From Cytophagaceae bacterium (GTDB taxonomy: Bacteria; Bacteroidota; Bacteroidia; Cytophagales; UBA9547): a stretch of 64,000 nucleotides of DNA. Positions 35,497 to 46,000 of this stretch are shown one piece after another. Positions within the stretch are counted from its first letter, which is position 1. Each line of letters starts with the position of its first letter. Under the pieces are notes generated by a model. The model made no database searches, was not told the DNA's origin, and worked only from the letters and a program-made list of their open reading frames with translations. The position numbers and the translations under genes are program-made. The stretch spans positions 93,564 through 157,563 of the forward strand of contig JAIYAU010000016.1 in assembly GCA_027488865.1 (NCBI GenBank), read 5' to 3'.

Positions 35497-37407
35497 TTAA
35501 GCCTTTAAGGGCACTAGCGCCCCTTTAATTATATCATCTACTACCGTAGGGTCTAATAGTGTACTAGTATCTCCCAAGCTAGAAATATCACCTTCTGCTA
35601 CCTTTCGCAATATTCTACGCATAATTTTACCTGACCGAGTTTTTGGTAAACCTCTGACTACCTGTATTCTATCAGGTTTAGCAATAGGGCCGATTATTTT
35701 TGCCACCACATTGGTAATTTCTACCCTAAGTGTCTCTACATTTTTGGTAGTGTTGTCACATATGACAAAGGCATAAATACCCTGCCCTTTTATATCATGT
35801 GGATAACCTACCACAGCCGATTCTATTACATCATCGTGTTCATTTATTGCATTTTCTACTTCTGCAGTACCCATACGATGTCCAGAAACATTTATAACAT
35901 CATCAACTCTACCCAAAATACGATAATAACCGTCCTCATCCCTACGACATCCATCACCTGTAAAATATAGACCTTTATAGGTAGAAAAATAATTTTGTCT
36001 ACAACGCTCATGATCACCATAAGTAGTTCTAATTATAGATGGCCAAGGAAATTTCATACACAAATTGCCCTCCACATTATTTCCTAAGAGTTCATTGCCA
36101 TCTGTATCTACTATAATCGGCTGCACACCAGGCAACGGTAAGGTAGCATAAGATGGTTTTGTTGGTGTGATGCCTGCAAGAGGTGATATAAGGATTCCTC
36201 CTGTTTCGGTTTGCCACCAAGTATCTACAATTGGACAATTGCCTTTACCCACGTGATTATGATACCAATGCCAAGCTTCTTCGTTTATTGGCTCTCCAAC
36301 CGACCCTAACACTTTTAAAGAATCCAACTTACTGTTTTCAAGAGGTTCTAGCCCAAAACTCATCAAAGACCTAATAGCTGTTGGAGCTGTATAAAAGTGT
36401 GTAACATTATGTTTATCAATTACTTGCCAAAATCTACTAGCATCTGGAAACGTTGGTACGCCCTCAAAAATAATAGTAGTAGCCCCAGCTAATAAAGGCG
36501 CATAAGTTAAATATGAATGACCTGTTATCCAACCGATGTCAGCAGTACACCAATAAACGCTGTTATCTTCTACCTGAAATATATTTTGAAATGAATAGTC
36601 TACATAAACCATATATCCACCTGTGGTATGAAGTACACCTTTAGGTGTTCCAGTGGAACCAGATGTATACAATATGAACAAAGGATCTTCTGAATCCATA
36701 ATTTCAGGTTCACAAGTACTGCTAACTTTATTCATCTCTTCCGTCCACCACACATCACGACCTTCAACCAAATGGACAGGTTCATTGGTATGTTGGTATA
36801 CAATAACTTTTTCAACTGTTGGGCAAGAAACAATGGCTTCATCAACAATTTTTTTAATCCCCATTGATTTATTCCCTCTATAGGCTCCATCGCTTGTTAC
36901 AACAAGTGAAACTTTGGAATCTTTTATTCTGTCTGCAAGTGAATTAGAAGAAAACCCCGCAAAAACAACAGAATGTATCGCACCAATACGAGCACAAGCT
37001 AATACTGCAATTGCAAGTTCTGGTACCATTGGCATGTACAAACACACCCTGTCACCTTTTTTTACATTATTGTTTTTTAGCACATTTGCAAATTTGCTTA
37101 CCTCCAGATAAAGTTCATTATAGGTTAGCTTCCTTACAGGAGTATCAGGATTATTTGGTTCCCATATAATAGCTGTTTTATCACCTTTAGTAGACAAATG
37201 CCTATCAATACAATTTTCAGTAATATTCAATTTACCATTTATGAACCACTGAATATTAGGATCTTCAAAATTCCATTCTAACACCTTATCCCATTTTTTA
37301 CGCCATACAAAGCTATCTGCTTTATCAGCCCAAAACGCTTCAGGATTAGAAATACTCAATTCGTACTGTTGTTGGTACTCAACGAAAGTCTTGATTTTAG
37401 TTGACAT
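35497..37407 (-). CDS. acsA: Acetyl-CoA synthetase (AMP-forming)
   Basis: This 636-residue cytosolic enzyme makes acetyl-CoA from acetate, ATP and CoA. It carries the AMP-binding motif LYTSGSTGTPKGVLHTTGGY, the substrate-pocket segment VDTWWQTETGG, FTGDGCRRDEDGYY, GRVDDVINVSGHR, and the C-terminal catalytic lysine (Lys594) in KTRSGKIMRR that is controlled by acetylation in other bacteria. Length is typical. It is the third gene of a minus-strand unit, 21 bases behind a transmembrane acetyltransferase-like gene. That placement suggests it may supply acetyl-CoA to that enzyme or recapture released acetate. Confidence 0.96.
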   Translation of the reverse strand: MSTKIKTFVEYQQQYELSISNPEAFWADKADSFVWRKKWDKVLEWNFEDPNIQWFINGKLNITENCIDRHLSTKGDKTAIIWEPNNPDTPVRKLTYNELYLEVSKFANVLKNNNVKKGDRVCLYMPMVPELAIAVLACARIGAIHSVVFAGFSSNSLADRIKDSKVSLVVTSDGAYRGNKSMGIKKIVDEAIVSCPTVEKVIVYQHTNEPVHLVEGRDVWWTEEMNKVSSTCEPEIMDSEDPLFILYTSGSTGTPKGVLHTTGGYMVYVDYSFQNIFQVEDNSVYWCTADIGWITGHSYLTYAPLLAGATTIIFEGVPTFPDASRFWQVIDKHNVTHFYTAPTAIRSLMSFGLEPLENSKLDSLKVLGSVGEPINEEAWHWYHNHVGKGNCPIVDTWWQTETGGILISPLAGITPTKPSYATLPLPGVQPIIVDTDGNELLGNNVEGNLCMKFPWPSIIRTTYGDHERCRQNYFSTYKGLYFTGDGCRRDEDGYYRILGRVDDVINVSGHRMGTAEVENAINEHDDVIESAVVGYPHDIKGQGIYAFVICDNTTKNVETLRVEITNVVAKIIGPIAKPDRIQVVRGLPKTRSGKIMRRILRKVAEGDISSLGDTSTLLDPTVVDDIIKGALVPLKA

Positions 37408-37428
37408 GGAATAAAATTAGCTTAAAAT

Positions 37429-38598
37429 TTAAACTTTTATAAATATACGTTTTTTATATAATACCCAATTAGGTAGATAACAAAGAAACACCCAAGAAAC
37501 CGCAATTAATAGTGAGGCATTAAAGTTCCCCAAATTGAGTAAGGCTGTTTGTTCAAACAACCATGCCTTAAAAGTTAAGTCAGGTGCAACTTGTATTTGA
37601 TAAACAATTATTGTAAATATTTCTGACATTAGGTAAGCAGCGATAGCGTTTTTGCCAAATACAATAAAAGGGTAAGTAAAATTTCGTTTTAACTTAACAT
37701 CTAAAACATAGTAACACAAGACTAAGAAAAATAATGCAACACCTGTTGTAAAAAGCACAAAAGTGGAAGTCCAAAGACTTTTATTAATTGGTATTACAAA
37801 TTTTAAAATGTAACCAACTATTACCAATCCCAAAGAACTTGTAATAAACCACTTTAATTTAAAGTTGACTGGTGTTTCACTAGAAAGCAAATTTCCTGCT
37901 AGTACCCCCAACAAACCCGAAATAATTGCTGGAAACGTACTTAAAACACCCTCTGGATCCCATAATTTAGTTATTGACCACATGTGGCCTTCAAGAACAA
38001 GTCCATCTACCCAAGCTGCAATATTTTTACCTGGTAATAAAACCACTTCTGTGGCACCTGGTACCGGAATTAATAAAAGAACTAAAGTATAAACGATTAA
38101 TACAACGCAGGAGATAATGAGTTGTTGTCGCCAATTTGTTTTTAAATAAACCATTGCACAAACCACAAAAACAATGGCAATTCTTTGTAATACCCCTGGT
38201 ATTCTTAAGTTTACCAAATCCCAAGTTGCTAAAAAATTAATTAAAAGTCCTATACCAAACAGTTTAACCCCTCTTAACAAAACTTTAAAGATTACAGAAT
38301 TATGATGTTCTAAGGATAATTTACTGCTTTTTAACGAAAAAACGATCGACAAACCTACAATAAATAGGAAAAACGGAAATACCAAATCAGCAAAGTTACA
38401 TCCATTCCATGAAGCATGCCCAAGCCAAGGATAGACATAATCCCATGAACCTGGACTATTAACTAGTATCATAGAAGCCACGGTAAACCCACGCATAAAA
38501 TCTATAGACACGAGTCTTTCTTTAACCGTAGCCCTAGCTGTTTCTAAAATTTCAGTATTTTTAGGTATAGGCATTTTACCTACTTGAGTTACCATCAT
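37429..38598 (-). CDS. HGSNAT/NagX-like transmembrane acetyltransferase (DUF5009)
   Basis: The 389-residue protein has about ten membrane helices. The N-terminal RLVSIDFMRGFTV and the segment HASWNGCNFADLVFPFFLFI match heparan-alpha-glucosaminide N-acetyltransferase relatives. The histidine in the HAxWNG motif is the acetyl-carrying residue in the lysosomal enzyme. That family moves acetyl from cytoplasmic acetyl-CoA across the membrane onto glucosamine ends; bacterial NagX proteins occur with amino-sugar genes. It is flanked at 21 bases on each side by an FHS sugar transporter and acetyl-CoA synthetase. Two ATGs (38598, 38595) compete for the start. Confidence 0.85.
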   Translation of the reverse strand: MMVTQVGKMPIPKNTEILETARATVKERLVSIDFMRGFTVASMILVNSPGSWDYVYPWLGHASWNGCNFADLVFPFFLFIVGLSIVFSLKSSKLSLEHHNSVIFKVLLRGVKLFGIGLLINFLATWDLVNLRIPGVLQRIAIVFVVCAMVYLKTNWRQQLIISCVVLIVYTLVLLLIPVPGATEVVLLPGKNIAAWVDGLVLEGHMWSITKLWDPEGVLSTFPAIISGLLGVLAGNLLSSETPVNFKLKWFITSSLGLVIVGYILKFVIPINKSLWTSTFVLFTTGVALFFLVLCYYVLDVKLKRNFTYPFIVFGKNAIAAYLMSEIFTIIVYQIQVAPDLTFKAWLFEQTALLNLGNFNASLLIAVSWVFLCYLPNWVLYKKRIFIKV

Positions 38599-38619
38599 AA
38601 CCTCGTTTATAACCTAAGT

Positions 38620-40059
38620 TTAAGAAACCAAAGTTTCCTGTTTTAATGTAGAAGAACTAGAACTAGTTTTAGTATCTGATTCCTGAATAGGCTTGTTTTT
38701 AAACTTTGGTTTGCACCCACTCATTGCAAAATATAGCAAATAAGCATAACAAAATGCTACTAGACCAAAACTTAACTTATACCCAACATATTTTACCAAC
38801 ACGCCTTGCAAGAGAGGAATAACTGCACCGCCAACAACCATCATTACCAACAACCCAGATCCTAAACTCGTGAACTTACCCAAGCCCTTTAGGGATAAAG
38901 GAAAAATACAAGGCCACATGACCGAATTAAACAACCCTACTAATATTAGTGCAAAAACAGATAACGGAATTTGTATTTCAGGAAAAGTTATATTGAAACT
39001 ATGCTCCATATGTAATACCATGATGGTCATATTAAATGGCACATTATCAAATAACCCTAACATACCAATACCAACTAAAACAAGTGAAACAATTACAACA
39101 ATTCGAAGTAAGATTTCAGTTTTGATATATTGTGCAACCGCACTCCCAATTAATCTACCTATCATAGCACTACCCCAATAATAGGCTAATAAAGAAGATG
39201 CTAATTTAGTTATTGAAATATTTTGTATTTCTAGAGGTAATAAGGCTCTATCAACAGTAATTAAATTTTCATTTTCAAGATATAAAATAAGAATACTTCC
39301 AATAGCTACTTCAGCACCTACATAAAAGAAAATACCTCCCGCACCTAATACGAGATGCTTAAAATTTAATACTTCGAAAAAACTAGGCTTTTCAGTACCT
39401 TCGGTATCAGACTCTATTTTTGGTAAATTAAGGAAGTATAAAATAGTTGCAATCCCTACAGTTACCAAGGCAAGAATAATGTAAGGACCTCTTACGGCTG
39501 CTGCTTTAGCAATATCATCAGGTAAATCATGTTTTAGTACAAAAGCTCCTCCTATAATGGGACCTATGAAGGTGGCAAACGAATTTAATGCACCCCCAAA
39601 GTTTAACCTAGCTGAGCCAGTTTCTTCAGGCCCTAAAGCCACTATGTAGGGATTAATCGCAACTTGAAGTATTGTTAATCCGCTTCCTACTACAAAAAGT
39701 GCGGACAAAAAGAATGGATAAGAAATCAAATATGACGCTGGCACAAACATAAACAACCCTAACCCCATAATAGCCAAGGATATAGCAAGGCCTTTTTTAT
39801 AGCCTACGTTTTCTATTAATAAACTTGCTGGTATTGACATTACGAAATAGGCCAAAAAGAAACAGGATTGCACAAGCATCGCTTGCCACTCTTCCAATTT
39901 GAATAGGTTTTTTAAGCTGGGGATTAAAACATCATTCATAACAGTTATAAAACCGATCATGAAGAAAAGAGATACCATTAAGGTAAGAGGTACTGTATAA
40001 TTTTTGTTTGGGTCTAATGAGGTTTTTATGCCACTTTCGCCAGCTCCAAATGATGCCAT
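38620..40059 (-). CDS. FHS-family sugar MFS transporter (FucP/GluP/NagP-like)
   Basis: The 479-residue permease has about 12 membrane helices. Its FHS features include NYTVPLTLMVSLFFMIGFITVMNDVLIPSLK in helix 1, where the NDxLIP motif is diagnostic, and a 6+6 layout with a central loop (about 205-230). It ends in a Ser/Thr-rich cytoplasmic tail. FHS proteins import fucose, glucose/galactose or N-acetylglucosamine with protons. Its place before a NagX-like acetyltransferase suggests an amino sugar as the substrate. It is the first gene of the three-gene unit and is separated from the upstream T9SS gene by a strong terminator. Confidence 0.9.
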   Translation of the reverse strand: MASFGAGESGIKTSLDPNKNYTVPLTLMVSLFFMIGFITVMNDVLIPSLKNLFKLEEWQAMLVQSCFFLAYFVMSIPASLLIENVGYKKGLAISLAIMGLGLFMFVPASYLISYPFFLSALFVVGSGLTILQVAINPYIVALGPEETGSARLNFGGALNSFATFIGPIIGGAFVLKHDLPDDIAKAAAVRGPYIILALVTVGIATILYFLNLPKIESDTEGTEKPSFFEVLNFKHLVLGAGGIFFYVGAEVAIGSILILYLENENLITVDRALLPLEIQNISITKLASSLLAYYWGSAMIGRLIGSAVAQYIKTEILLRIVVIVSLVLVGIGMLGLFDNVPFNMTIMVLHMEHSFNITFPEIQIPLSVFALILVGLFNSVMWPCIFPLSLKGLGKFTSLGSGLLVMMVVGGAVIPLLQGVLVKYVGYKLSFGLVAFCYAYLLYFAMSGCKPKFKNKPIQESDTKTSSSSSTLKQETLVS

Positions 40060-40096
40060 TTAATATTTTTTAGGAATTATAGTTGAACTAATAAAA

Positions 40097-40122
40097 AAAT
40101 GGCCAGTCTACACTGGCCATTT
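40097..40122 (-). terminator. Intrinsic terminator after the T9SS cargo gene
   Basis: AAATGGCCAGT (40097-40107) pairs perfectly with ACTGGCCATTT (40112-40122) around a four-base loop. On the minus strand it is followed by a T-run (complement of ATAAAAAAAT). It begins 17 bases after the stop of the cargo gene and separates it from the FHS operon. Confidence 0.88.
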
Positions 40123-40138
40123 CACTGAAATAATCTAA

Positions 40139-41584
40139 TTATTCTACTATCAATTTACTGTTAGATACCTTTCCGTTAGAACCTACTTGTACCATGTAGA
40201 TACCAGCATTTAAGCCATTCACAGAAACGGATCCTTCAGAAGCATTTACTTCTTTTACTAAAACACCATTTGAATTAAACATTCTTACAGATGCACCTTT
40301 TTCTACATTAAAGTATTCTTTAGCAGGGTTTGGAACCAAAGAAGAGGTTGTATTAAAAGAAACATCATCCGTAGAAGAAATAGTTCTTCCAATTGAAATA
40401 TAGTCAAATTTAGCAGTGGTAATTACTTGAGGACTTGTAGCACCGGTAGAACGAGCAATTAACATAAACCCAGCAATTTGCGTTGTGTCCATAAACGTTG
40501 TAGCTTTATCTACTTTAGGAGCAGGAATTATCTCGTTAGTTAATTCTGTATTTCCTGCAGGTATTTGTAAAACAACCGGAGTACCAGAAGCATAATTGCC
40601 AGCATTGTCAATAACTTGAAGTACAAGTTCAAAAGCAGCTGTAGCATTAACCTTGAGAGATAATTTTCTATTGTTGGAAATATTAATGGTTTTTTTATCG
40701 TTACAATCTTTATTGGCAAAATAGAATACTGGGCCAGAATATAGTTCTTGAGAACCATTAGCTGCTAATTCAAATGAACCATTGGCAACATCAGCGGTAT
40801 ATCCATTTATCTTCCAAGATGCATCTGCAGTAAATATTGTTGAACCAGTACAATTATCCAACTTACCTCCAGCGAAATTAAAAGTAAAGTTTGATTTATC
40901 GTTATTATATACATTGTTTGCTTTGGAATAATCTGGAGGAGCTATAACACTACCTATTTCCACTTTGTCAATAAGGACAGTTGCATCCACCTGATCACAC
41001 TTAGGCTCGCAATATTGTTTTCTAACAATGAATGAAATTCCTGAAACTTTGGCAAAATCGAAACCAGCGTCAAAACCCGCTGTGGTCGCAGGAAGAGTAA
41101 AGGTAATAACGTTTTGACCAGGTGTTAATGAAGTTACATACGGATCAGAAAAGTTACCTTTTGCATTACTAACACCTTGACCTCCAACAAATGTAAAAAC
41201 AGAAACCAACAGTTGGGGTACAGCTACATCTGAATTAAGAGTGATTTTAACGCTTTTGTTGGCCGCATTACTTAAGTCAATATCTGTAAAGTTGCACGAA
41301 CTACCTGCGCCCTCTGTAAACGGAAACAAGCTCGCACCGTAGAACTCTCTATCTTTAGTTGTAACAATTTTTAAATTTCCATTTTCAGTTGACACAGTTA
41401 CTGCAGGCTGAGCTACAAATCCGTTAGCTGAAGACGGGCATGATGCTGGTGTAACGTCCCAATTAAAGGTATAACCAGTATAATTTTGATTAGCATCTTC
41501 ATCTGGACCGTTATTGCCGCCATTTTGGGCATTAGCCAAATTCAATATCATTGCTGACACTGCAAATAGTAATAATTTTTTCAT
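40139..41584 (-). CDS. T9SS type A sorting-domain protein with two carbohydrate-binding-like modules
   Basis: The 481-residue secreted protein has a signal peptide (KKLLLFAVSAMILNLANAQ). Two similar beta-rich regions follow (about 30-210 and 220-400). Each begins with an aromatic Thr/Phe-Asn segment and contains a matching SN-x-K-S/L-K-x-N core followed by a PxGxN/T strand (IDLSNAANKSVKITLNSD and INISNNRKLSLKVNAT). The last 75 residues are a clear T9SS type A sorting domain: LVPNPAKEYFNVE, VRMFNSNGVLVKEV, LNAGIYMVQV and a final KLIVE. It should be exported to the cell surface or medium. No catalytic residues are apparent, so a binding or adhesion role is likely. Confidence 0.82.
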   Translation of the reverse strand: MKKLLLFAVSAMILNLANAQNGGNNGPDEDANQNYTGYTFNWDVTPASCPSSANGFVAQPAVTVSTENGNLKIVTTKDREFYGASLFPFTEGAGSSCNFTDIDLSNAANKSVKITLNSDVAVPQLLVSVFTFVGGQGVSNAKGNFSDPYVTSLTPGQNVITFTLPATTAGFDAGFDFAKVSGISFIVRKQYCEPKCDQVDATVLIDKVEIGSVIAPPDYSKANNVYNNDKSNFTFNFAGGKLDNCTGSTIFTADASWKINGYTADVANGSFELAANGSQELYSGPVFYFANKDCNDKKTINISNNRKLSLKVNATAAFELVLQVIDNAGNYASGTPVVLQIPAGNTELTNEIIPAPKVDKATTFMDTTQIAGFMLIARSTGATSPQVITTAKFDYISIGRTISSTDDVSFNTTSSLVPNPAKEYFNVEKGASVRMFNSNGVLVKEVNASEGSVSVNGLNAGIYMVQVGSNGKVSNSKLIVE

Positions 41585-42055
41585 GATGTTTATTAATTTT
41601 AAAGGATGAAATGAAATTGTGAAGTGAAATTATTAATTATATCGTTTAAGAAGAAAAAATGTTAGCAATTAATAACACCTTTTTACCAAAATCCAATGAA
41701 AACTATGTCCATAAATTGCATATTAGTATTTTACAAAAAGTGGTTTTAATTTTAAAAATGTACTTTTTAAAAGAACATATTGCGCTTTAATAATATTCTA
41801 AAAAAAATATACAAAAAACAGCTTTTAAACACCAATTGACCCGATATATTGCATCCTTTTAAGATATAATTTCACTTAATCAATCCAATCTAAAAATTTT
41901 TAACTTAAAAAATATAATCGAGTTGAATACAAAAGCAAAATCCTCAAAAGAATCACAAACATTCTTTGATACAAATTTAGCTACGTTAACTATTAAAGAT
42001 TAAATTGAAAGAGGACATTCAAGCTAATTATCCGAGTTTAGCACCTTGGTATATA
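41585..42055. other. 471-base AT-rich intergenic region upstream of the T9SS cargo gene
   Basis: It lies after tsaD and before the T9SS gene, both on the minus strand, so it should hold the promoter of the latter. One TAnnTTTG match (minus, TAAATTTG at 41972-41979) is nearly 390 bases from the start codon, with none close by. A 26-codon TTG-initiated frame (41923-42003) is not convincing as a gene. Nothing else is recognised. Confidence 0.45.
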
Positions 42056-43075
42056 TCATTCTAAACTCCATCTGGGCAAAGGGCTAGCCTTTTGTGAGCC
42101 AAATTTTCCATGGACAAACTTATAATGAGCTGCTATCGCTATCATTGCTGCATTGTCAGTGCAATATTCAAAGGCTGGTATGTAAATGTTCCACCTATAT
42201 TTTACAGCCTCTTCTTGTAGCTTTAGTCTTAGCCAAGAGTTGGCAGACACACCACCAGCAATAGCCACTTCCTTGATTCCAAACTCTTTAGCTGCTCTAC
42301 GTAACTTTTTAAGTAAAATTTCAACTAAACACGCTTGCATGGAAGCACAGATATCTGGTAAATTTTCAGTAATAAAATCAGGGTTTATTTTTTTTTGATC
42401 TCTTAAAAAATATAAAAAGGAGGTTTTAATTCCACTAAAAGAATAATTTAACCCCTGCATATCTACCTCAGGAAAACTATATTTTGTGTGGTCACCAGCT
42501 AGCGCAATTTTATCAAGCAATGGTCCCCCAGGATATGGAATCTCCAACATTTTGGCTGCTTTATCAAAGGCCTCCCCTACTGCATCATCTTGTGTGGCAC
42601 CAACAACTTCCATTTCAAAAAAATCTTTTACTAAAACTATTTGTGTATGTCCTCCGCTTACTGTAAGACATAAAAACGGAAAGAGCGGCCGTGGCTCATC
42701 AATAAAATGCGCCAAAATATGTGCCTCCATATGATTAACCTCAATAATTGGAACCTGCAATCCCAATGCTAAGGCCTTTGCAAACGAGGCTCCCACCAAC
42801 AATGAACCTAAAAGGCCTGGCCCACGTGTATAAGCTACGGCTGATAGCTGATTTTTTTCTATATTTGCTAACTTAAATGCTTGGGTAACGGCAGGAACGA
42901 TATTACGCTGGTGGTCTCTTGAGGCCAACTCCGGTACAACTCCTCCATATTGCTCATGAACTGTTTGTGTTGAAATAACATTGGCAAGAATGTTGCCATT
43001 TTTGATTATTGCAACACCAGTGTCATCACAGGATGTTTCTATTGCCAAAAGTATACGGTCAGACATTGAAGCCAT
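42056..43075 (-). CDS. tsaD: tRNA N6-adenosine threonylcarbamoyltransferase
   Basis: This 339-residue essential enzyme transfers threonylcarbamoyl to A37 of ANN-decoding tRNAs with TsaB and TsaE. It shows the ASKHA-fold start LLAIETSCDDTGVAI, the iron-binding His115 and His119 in NHMEAHILAHF, VSGGHTQIVL, GEAFDKAAKML, and CTDNAAMIAIA. Two ATGs are possible: 43075 and 43066 (MSDRILLAIETS). The second abuts the proposed TTG start of tamB on the other strand, so the two genes are head to head with essentially no spacer. Confidence 0.95.
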   Translation of the reverse strand: MASMSDRILLAIETSCDDTGVAIIKNGNILANVISTQTVHEQYGGVVPELASRDHQRNIVPAVTQAFKLANIEKNQLSAVAYTRGPGLLGSLLVGASFAKALALGLQVPIIEVNHMEAHILAHFIDEPRPLFPFLCLTVSGGHTQIVLVKDFFEMEVVGATQDDAVGEAFDKAAKMLEIPYPGGPLLDKIALAGDHTKYSFPEVDMQGLNYSFSGIKTSFLYFLRDQKKINPDFITENLPDICASMQACLVEILLKKLRRAAKEFGIKEVAIAGGVSANSWLRLKLQEEAVKYRWNIYIPAFEYCTDNAAMIAIAAHYKFVHGKFGSQKASPLPRWSLE

Positions 43076-46000
43076 TAAAATTAAATTATTCGCAAGTTAT
43101 TAAAAAGTTTGTTCTTCGTTTAGTCAAATGGACAGGAATAAGCATTTTGGTGGCTGCAATTTTACTGTTTTTGGCCTTACAATCACCTTATTTTCAAACC
43201 AAGGCTGCTCAATACGCTTCTAAAGAATTATCAATATTACTAAAACATGAAGTAAAAATTGATTTTGTGAGCATAAGCTGGTTTGATAATCTTATATTGA
43301 AAAATGTGATTATTTATGACACCGACGGCCTAGAAATGATCAAAGTGGGGACATTGGTGGCGGATTTTGACCTTCGCTCGATTTTTCAAAAAAATAAAAT
43401 AAAACTAGATGACATTACCTTAATAGCAGCCTATACACATATTAATACCTTGTCGCAAAAAACTGAACTAAATATGGTTTCGTTTGTAGAAACGATTATT
43501 AATCTGACTGCTAGTAACGACACTACCCCTAGTTCAAAGAAATATACCACTTTTAGTGTTAATAAAATAAACCTGCAGGATGGTATTTTTCAATTTGATG
43601 ACTATAACGAACCAAAAACCAATGCAGGCTTTAATCAATTTCATTTTGGTTTTAATGAAATAAATGCAGAAATCTCTCAATTTAGATTAATTGCTGACAC
43701 ATTTGAAATTAAGGTGAACGGGCTTAATTGTATTGAAAATTCTTCCCAGATGTCTGTTTGTAATTTAAATACTTTTTTCAGACTTACAGAAAACAGTATT
43801 GTGCTTAGCAAGTTAGACGCATCTATTGGAAATAGTTATATATCTGATTCATTGGCCTTTAATTTCCAAAAATATGGTGATTTTAACCAATTTCTTTCTA
43901 AAGTAAAAATAACAGCTTCATTAAAGGATTGTCAAATTCATTCAACCGATGTTGCCCATTTTGCACCAGTTTTATATAAATACAATGATCTTTGGCAGAT
44001 AACGGGTCAAGCAAAAGGCACGGTGAGTGATTTTAAGATTAGTAATATGGATCTCAAATTTGGCGACAATAGTCAAATACTTGGAAAAACAGAGTTTACT
44101 GGTCTCCCTGATTTTTATAATACATTTATTCAACTTAAGATTAAGGATTCTTATGTGGATGTAAAAGATCTGGTGCAGTATTTCCCAAGTGAAGCCAATA
44201 CAACTATCCGAAAATTTAAATATTTTGAAGCCAATGGTAAATTTTCTGGTTTTCCAACCGACTTTGTTGCAGATGGATTTTTTAAATCAGCAATTGGACA
44301 GTGGGACTCTGATGTGAACGTAAAACTTGCAGATGAACAAAATGAAACATTTTTCGAAGGTACATTAATTACCAAAGACCTACAGTTGGGTAAAATTTTG
44401 AATCTACCCTCTATCGGTAACATTGATATGAACGGTAAAATTGAAGGCGATAATTTTAACCTACAAAGCGCAGAGATTTTTGTTGATGCCAAAATTGATA
44501 AACTAGGTATCGACAATTACAACTACAGAAATATTACCACCAACGCAAAATGGAGCAAACAGCAGTTTGAAGGAGAATTAACCGTAAATGACTCTAATCT
44601 TGTTGTAAGTGCCAAAGGAACGTTGGATTTAACAAAAGATCAAAGTCATGTTAACATTAGCGCCACCCTTGATAAGGCAGATTTGTTTAAACTACATTAT
44701 AGTAATGTAACATGCACAGCAAGTGGAATTGCTAATCTTAATTTTTCTGGTTTGAAACCAGATGAGATTGTAGGGGATATAAACCTACAGGCTGTCAAAA
44801 TCCTTTACGACAACAAAACACTAGTTTTGGATAGTATTGTGGTTCATTCTAATAAAGAAGGTGCTCAACGAACATTTGAAGTAAATTCAAGTGCCGTAAA
44901 ATTGAATGCCTCTGGCAATTTTGAATTTGTAAACCTATACACAGACATTAACACACTGGTACATGAGTATTATCTTAATTACAAAAACAATGACTCCATT
45001 ATCAAACGCTATTATTCGAAAAAAGAAAGTTTTAAATCCAAAAAGTATAGTTTAGATTATAAAGTTAATATTAAAGATATAAATCCAATTTTAGCGCTTT
45101 TTTCACCTGATTGGAACATAGCTACAAATACCAACCTAAGTGGATCGTTTAAATATGGCAAAACTACTCAGTTTTTTATTTATAGCGAACTAGAACATAT
45201 TAAATACAAGCACTACCTTTTTAAAAATGTCATATTTGACCTAGCCACCTCAAAAATGACCGACTCTGCAGCCGTTTTATCTTCTTTTAATATTTCTTCC
45301 AGTCGACAATTTCTTAAAGAGGACGCCATTAGTAAAAATAGTCAAGTAAATGCTATTTGGCATAATAACCGAATAGATTTTTCAATAAATACTGAGCAAA
45401 TTGGTTACAACAATTCCGCCAAACTTAAAGGTAACATCAATTTCTTGCGAGATAATAGTTCTGAAATAAAATTGGAGTCATCTGAATTAAAATTTTTGGA
45501 TCAACCATGGCAAATAGCCAAGGACAATAAAATAATTTTAAAACAAGGTGATATTACACTAAACAATATCACATTAACCAATGCAAATCAATTAATATCA
45601 TTTAATGGAAAAATTTCCAAAAACCCACTTGAAACGCTTAGTTTGGAGGCCGAAAACTTTAATATTAATATTATCAACTCCTTATTAAGCAATAAACTTG
45701 AAGGAATAGCAAAAGGCAAGGTAGACTTTAGAAACTTGTATAATACAATCGAAGTAGAAGGTGATTTAAATTTAAAAGAATTACATGTTGATGATATATA
45801 TATTGGTGATGTAACAATGGAGGCCAATTGGCTGAACGACGCCAAAATTTTACAATTAAATGGTGATATAAACCGTGGCCGAACCAAAATAATGCAAGTA
45901 ATTGGTCATTTGGAGCCTCTTTCAACTACTAATCAGCTTCATTTAACAGCCAATTTTATGAAAACAGATCTAAAAATATGTCAACCGTTTTTAAATGGTT

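Noticed and set aside
41923..42003. A 26-codon TTG-initiated frame in the gap upstream of the T9SS gene that could be a small peptide
   Set aside because: It has no recognisable leader or core motif, no modification genes nearby, a weak start, and is short enough to arise by chance.
44151..44516. A 121-codon minus-strand frame inside tamB
   Set aside because: It is antisense to tamB, Ser/Leu-rich as expected for a mirrored frame, and has no family resemblance.
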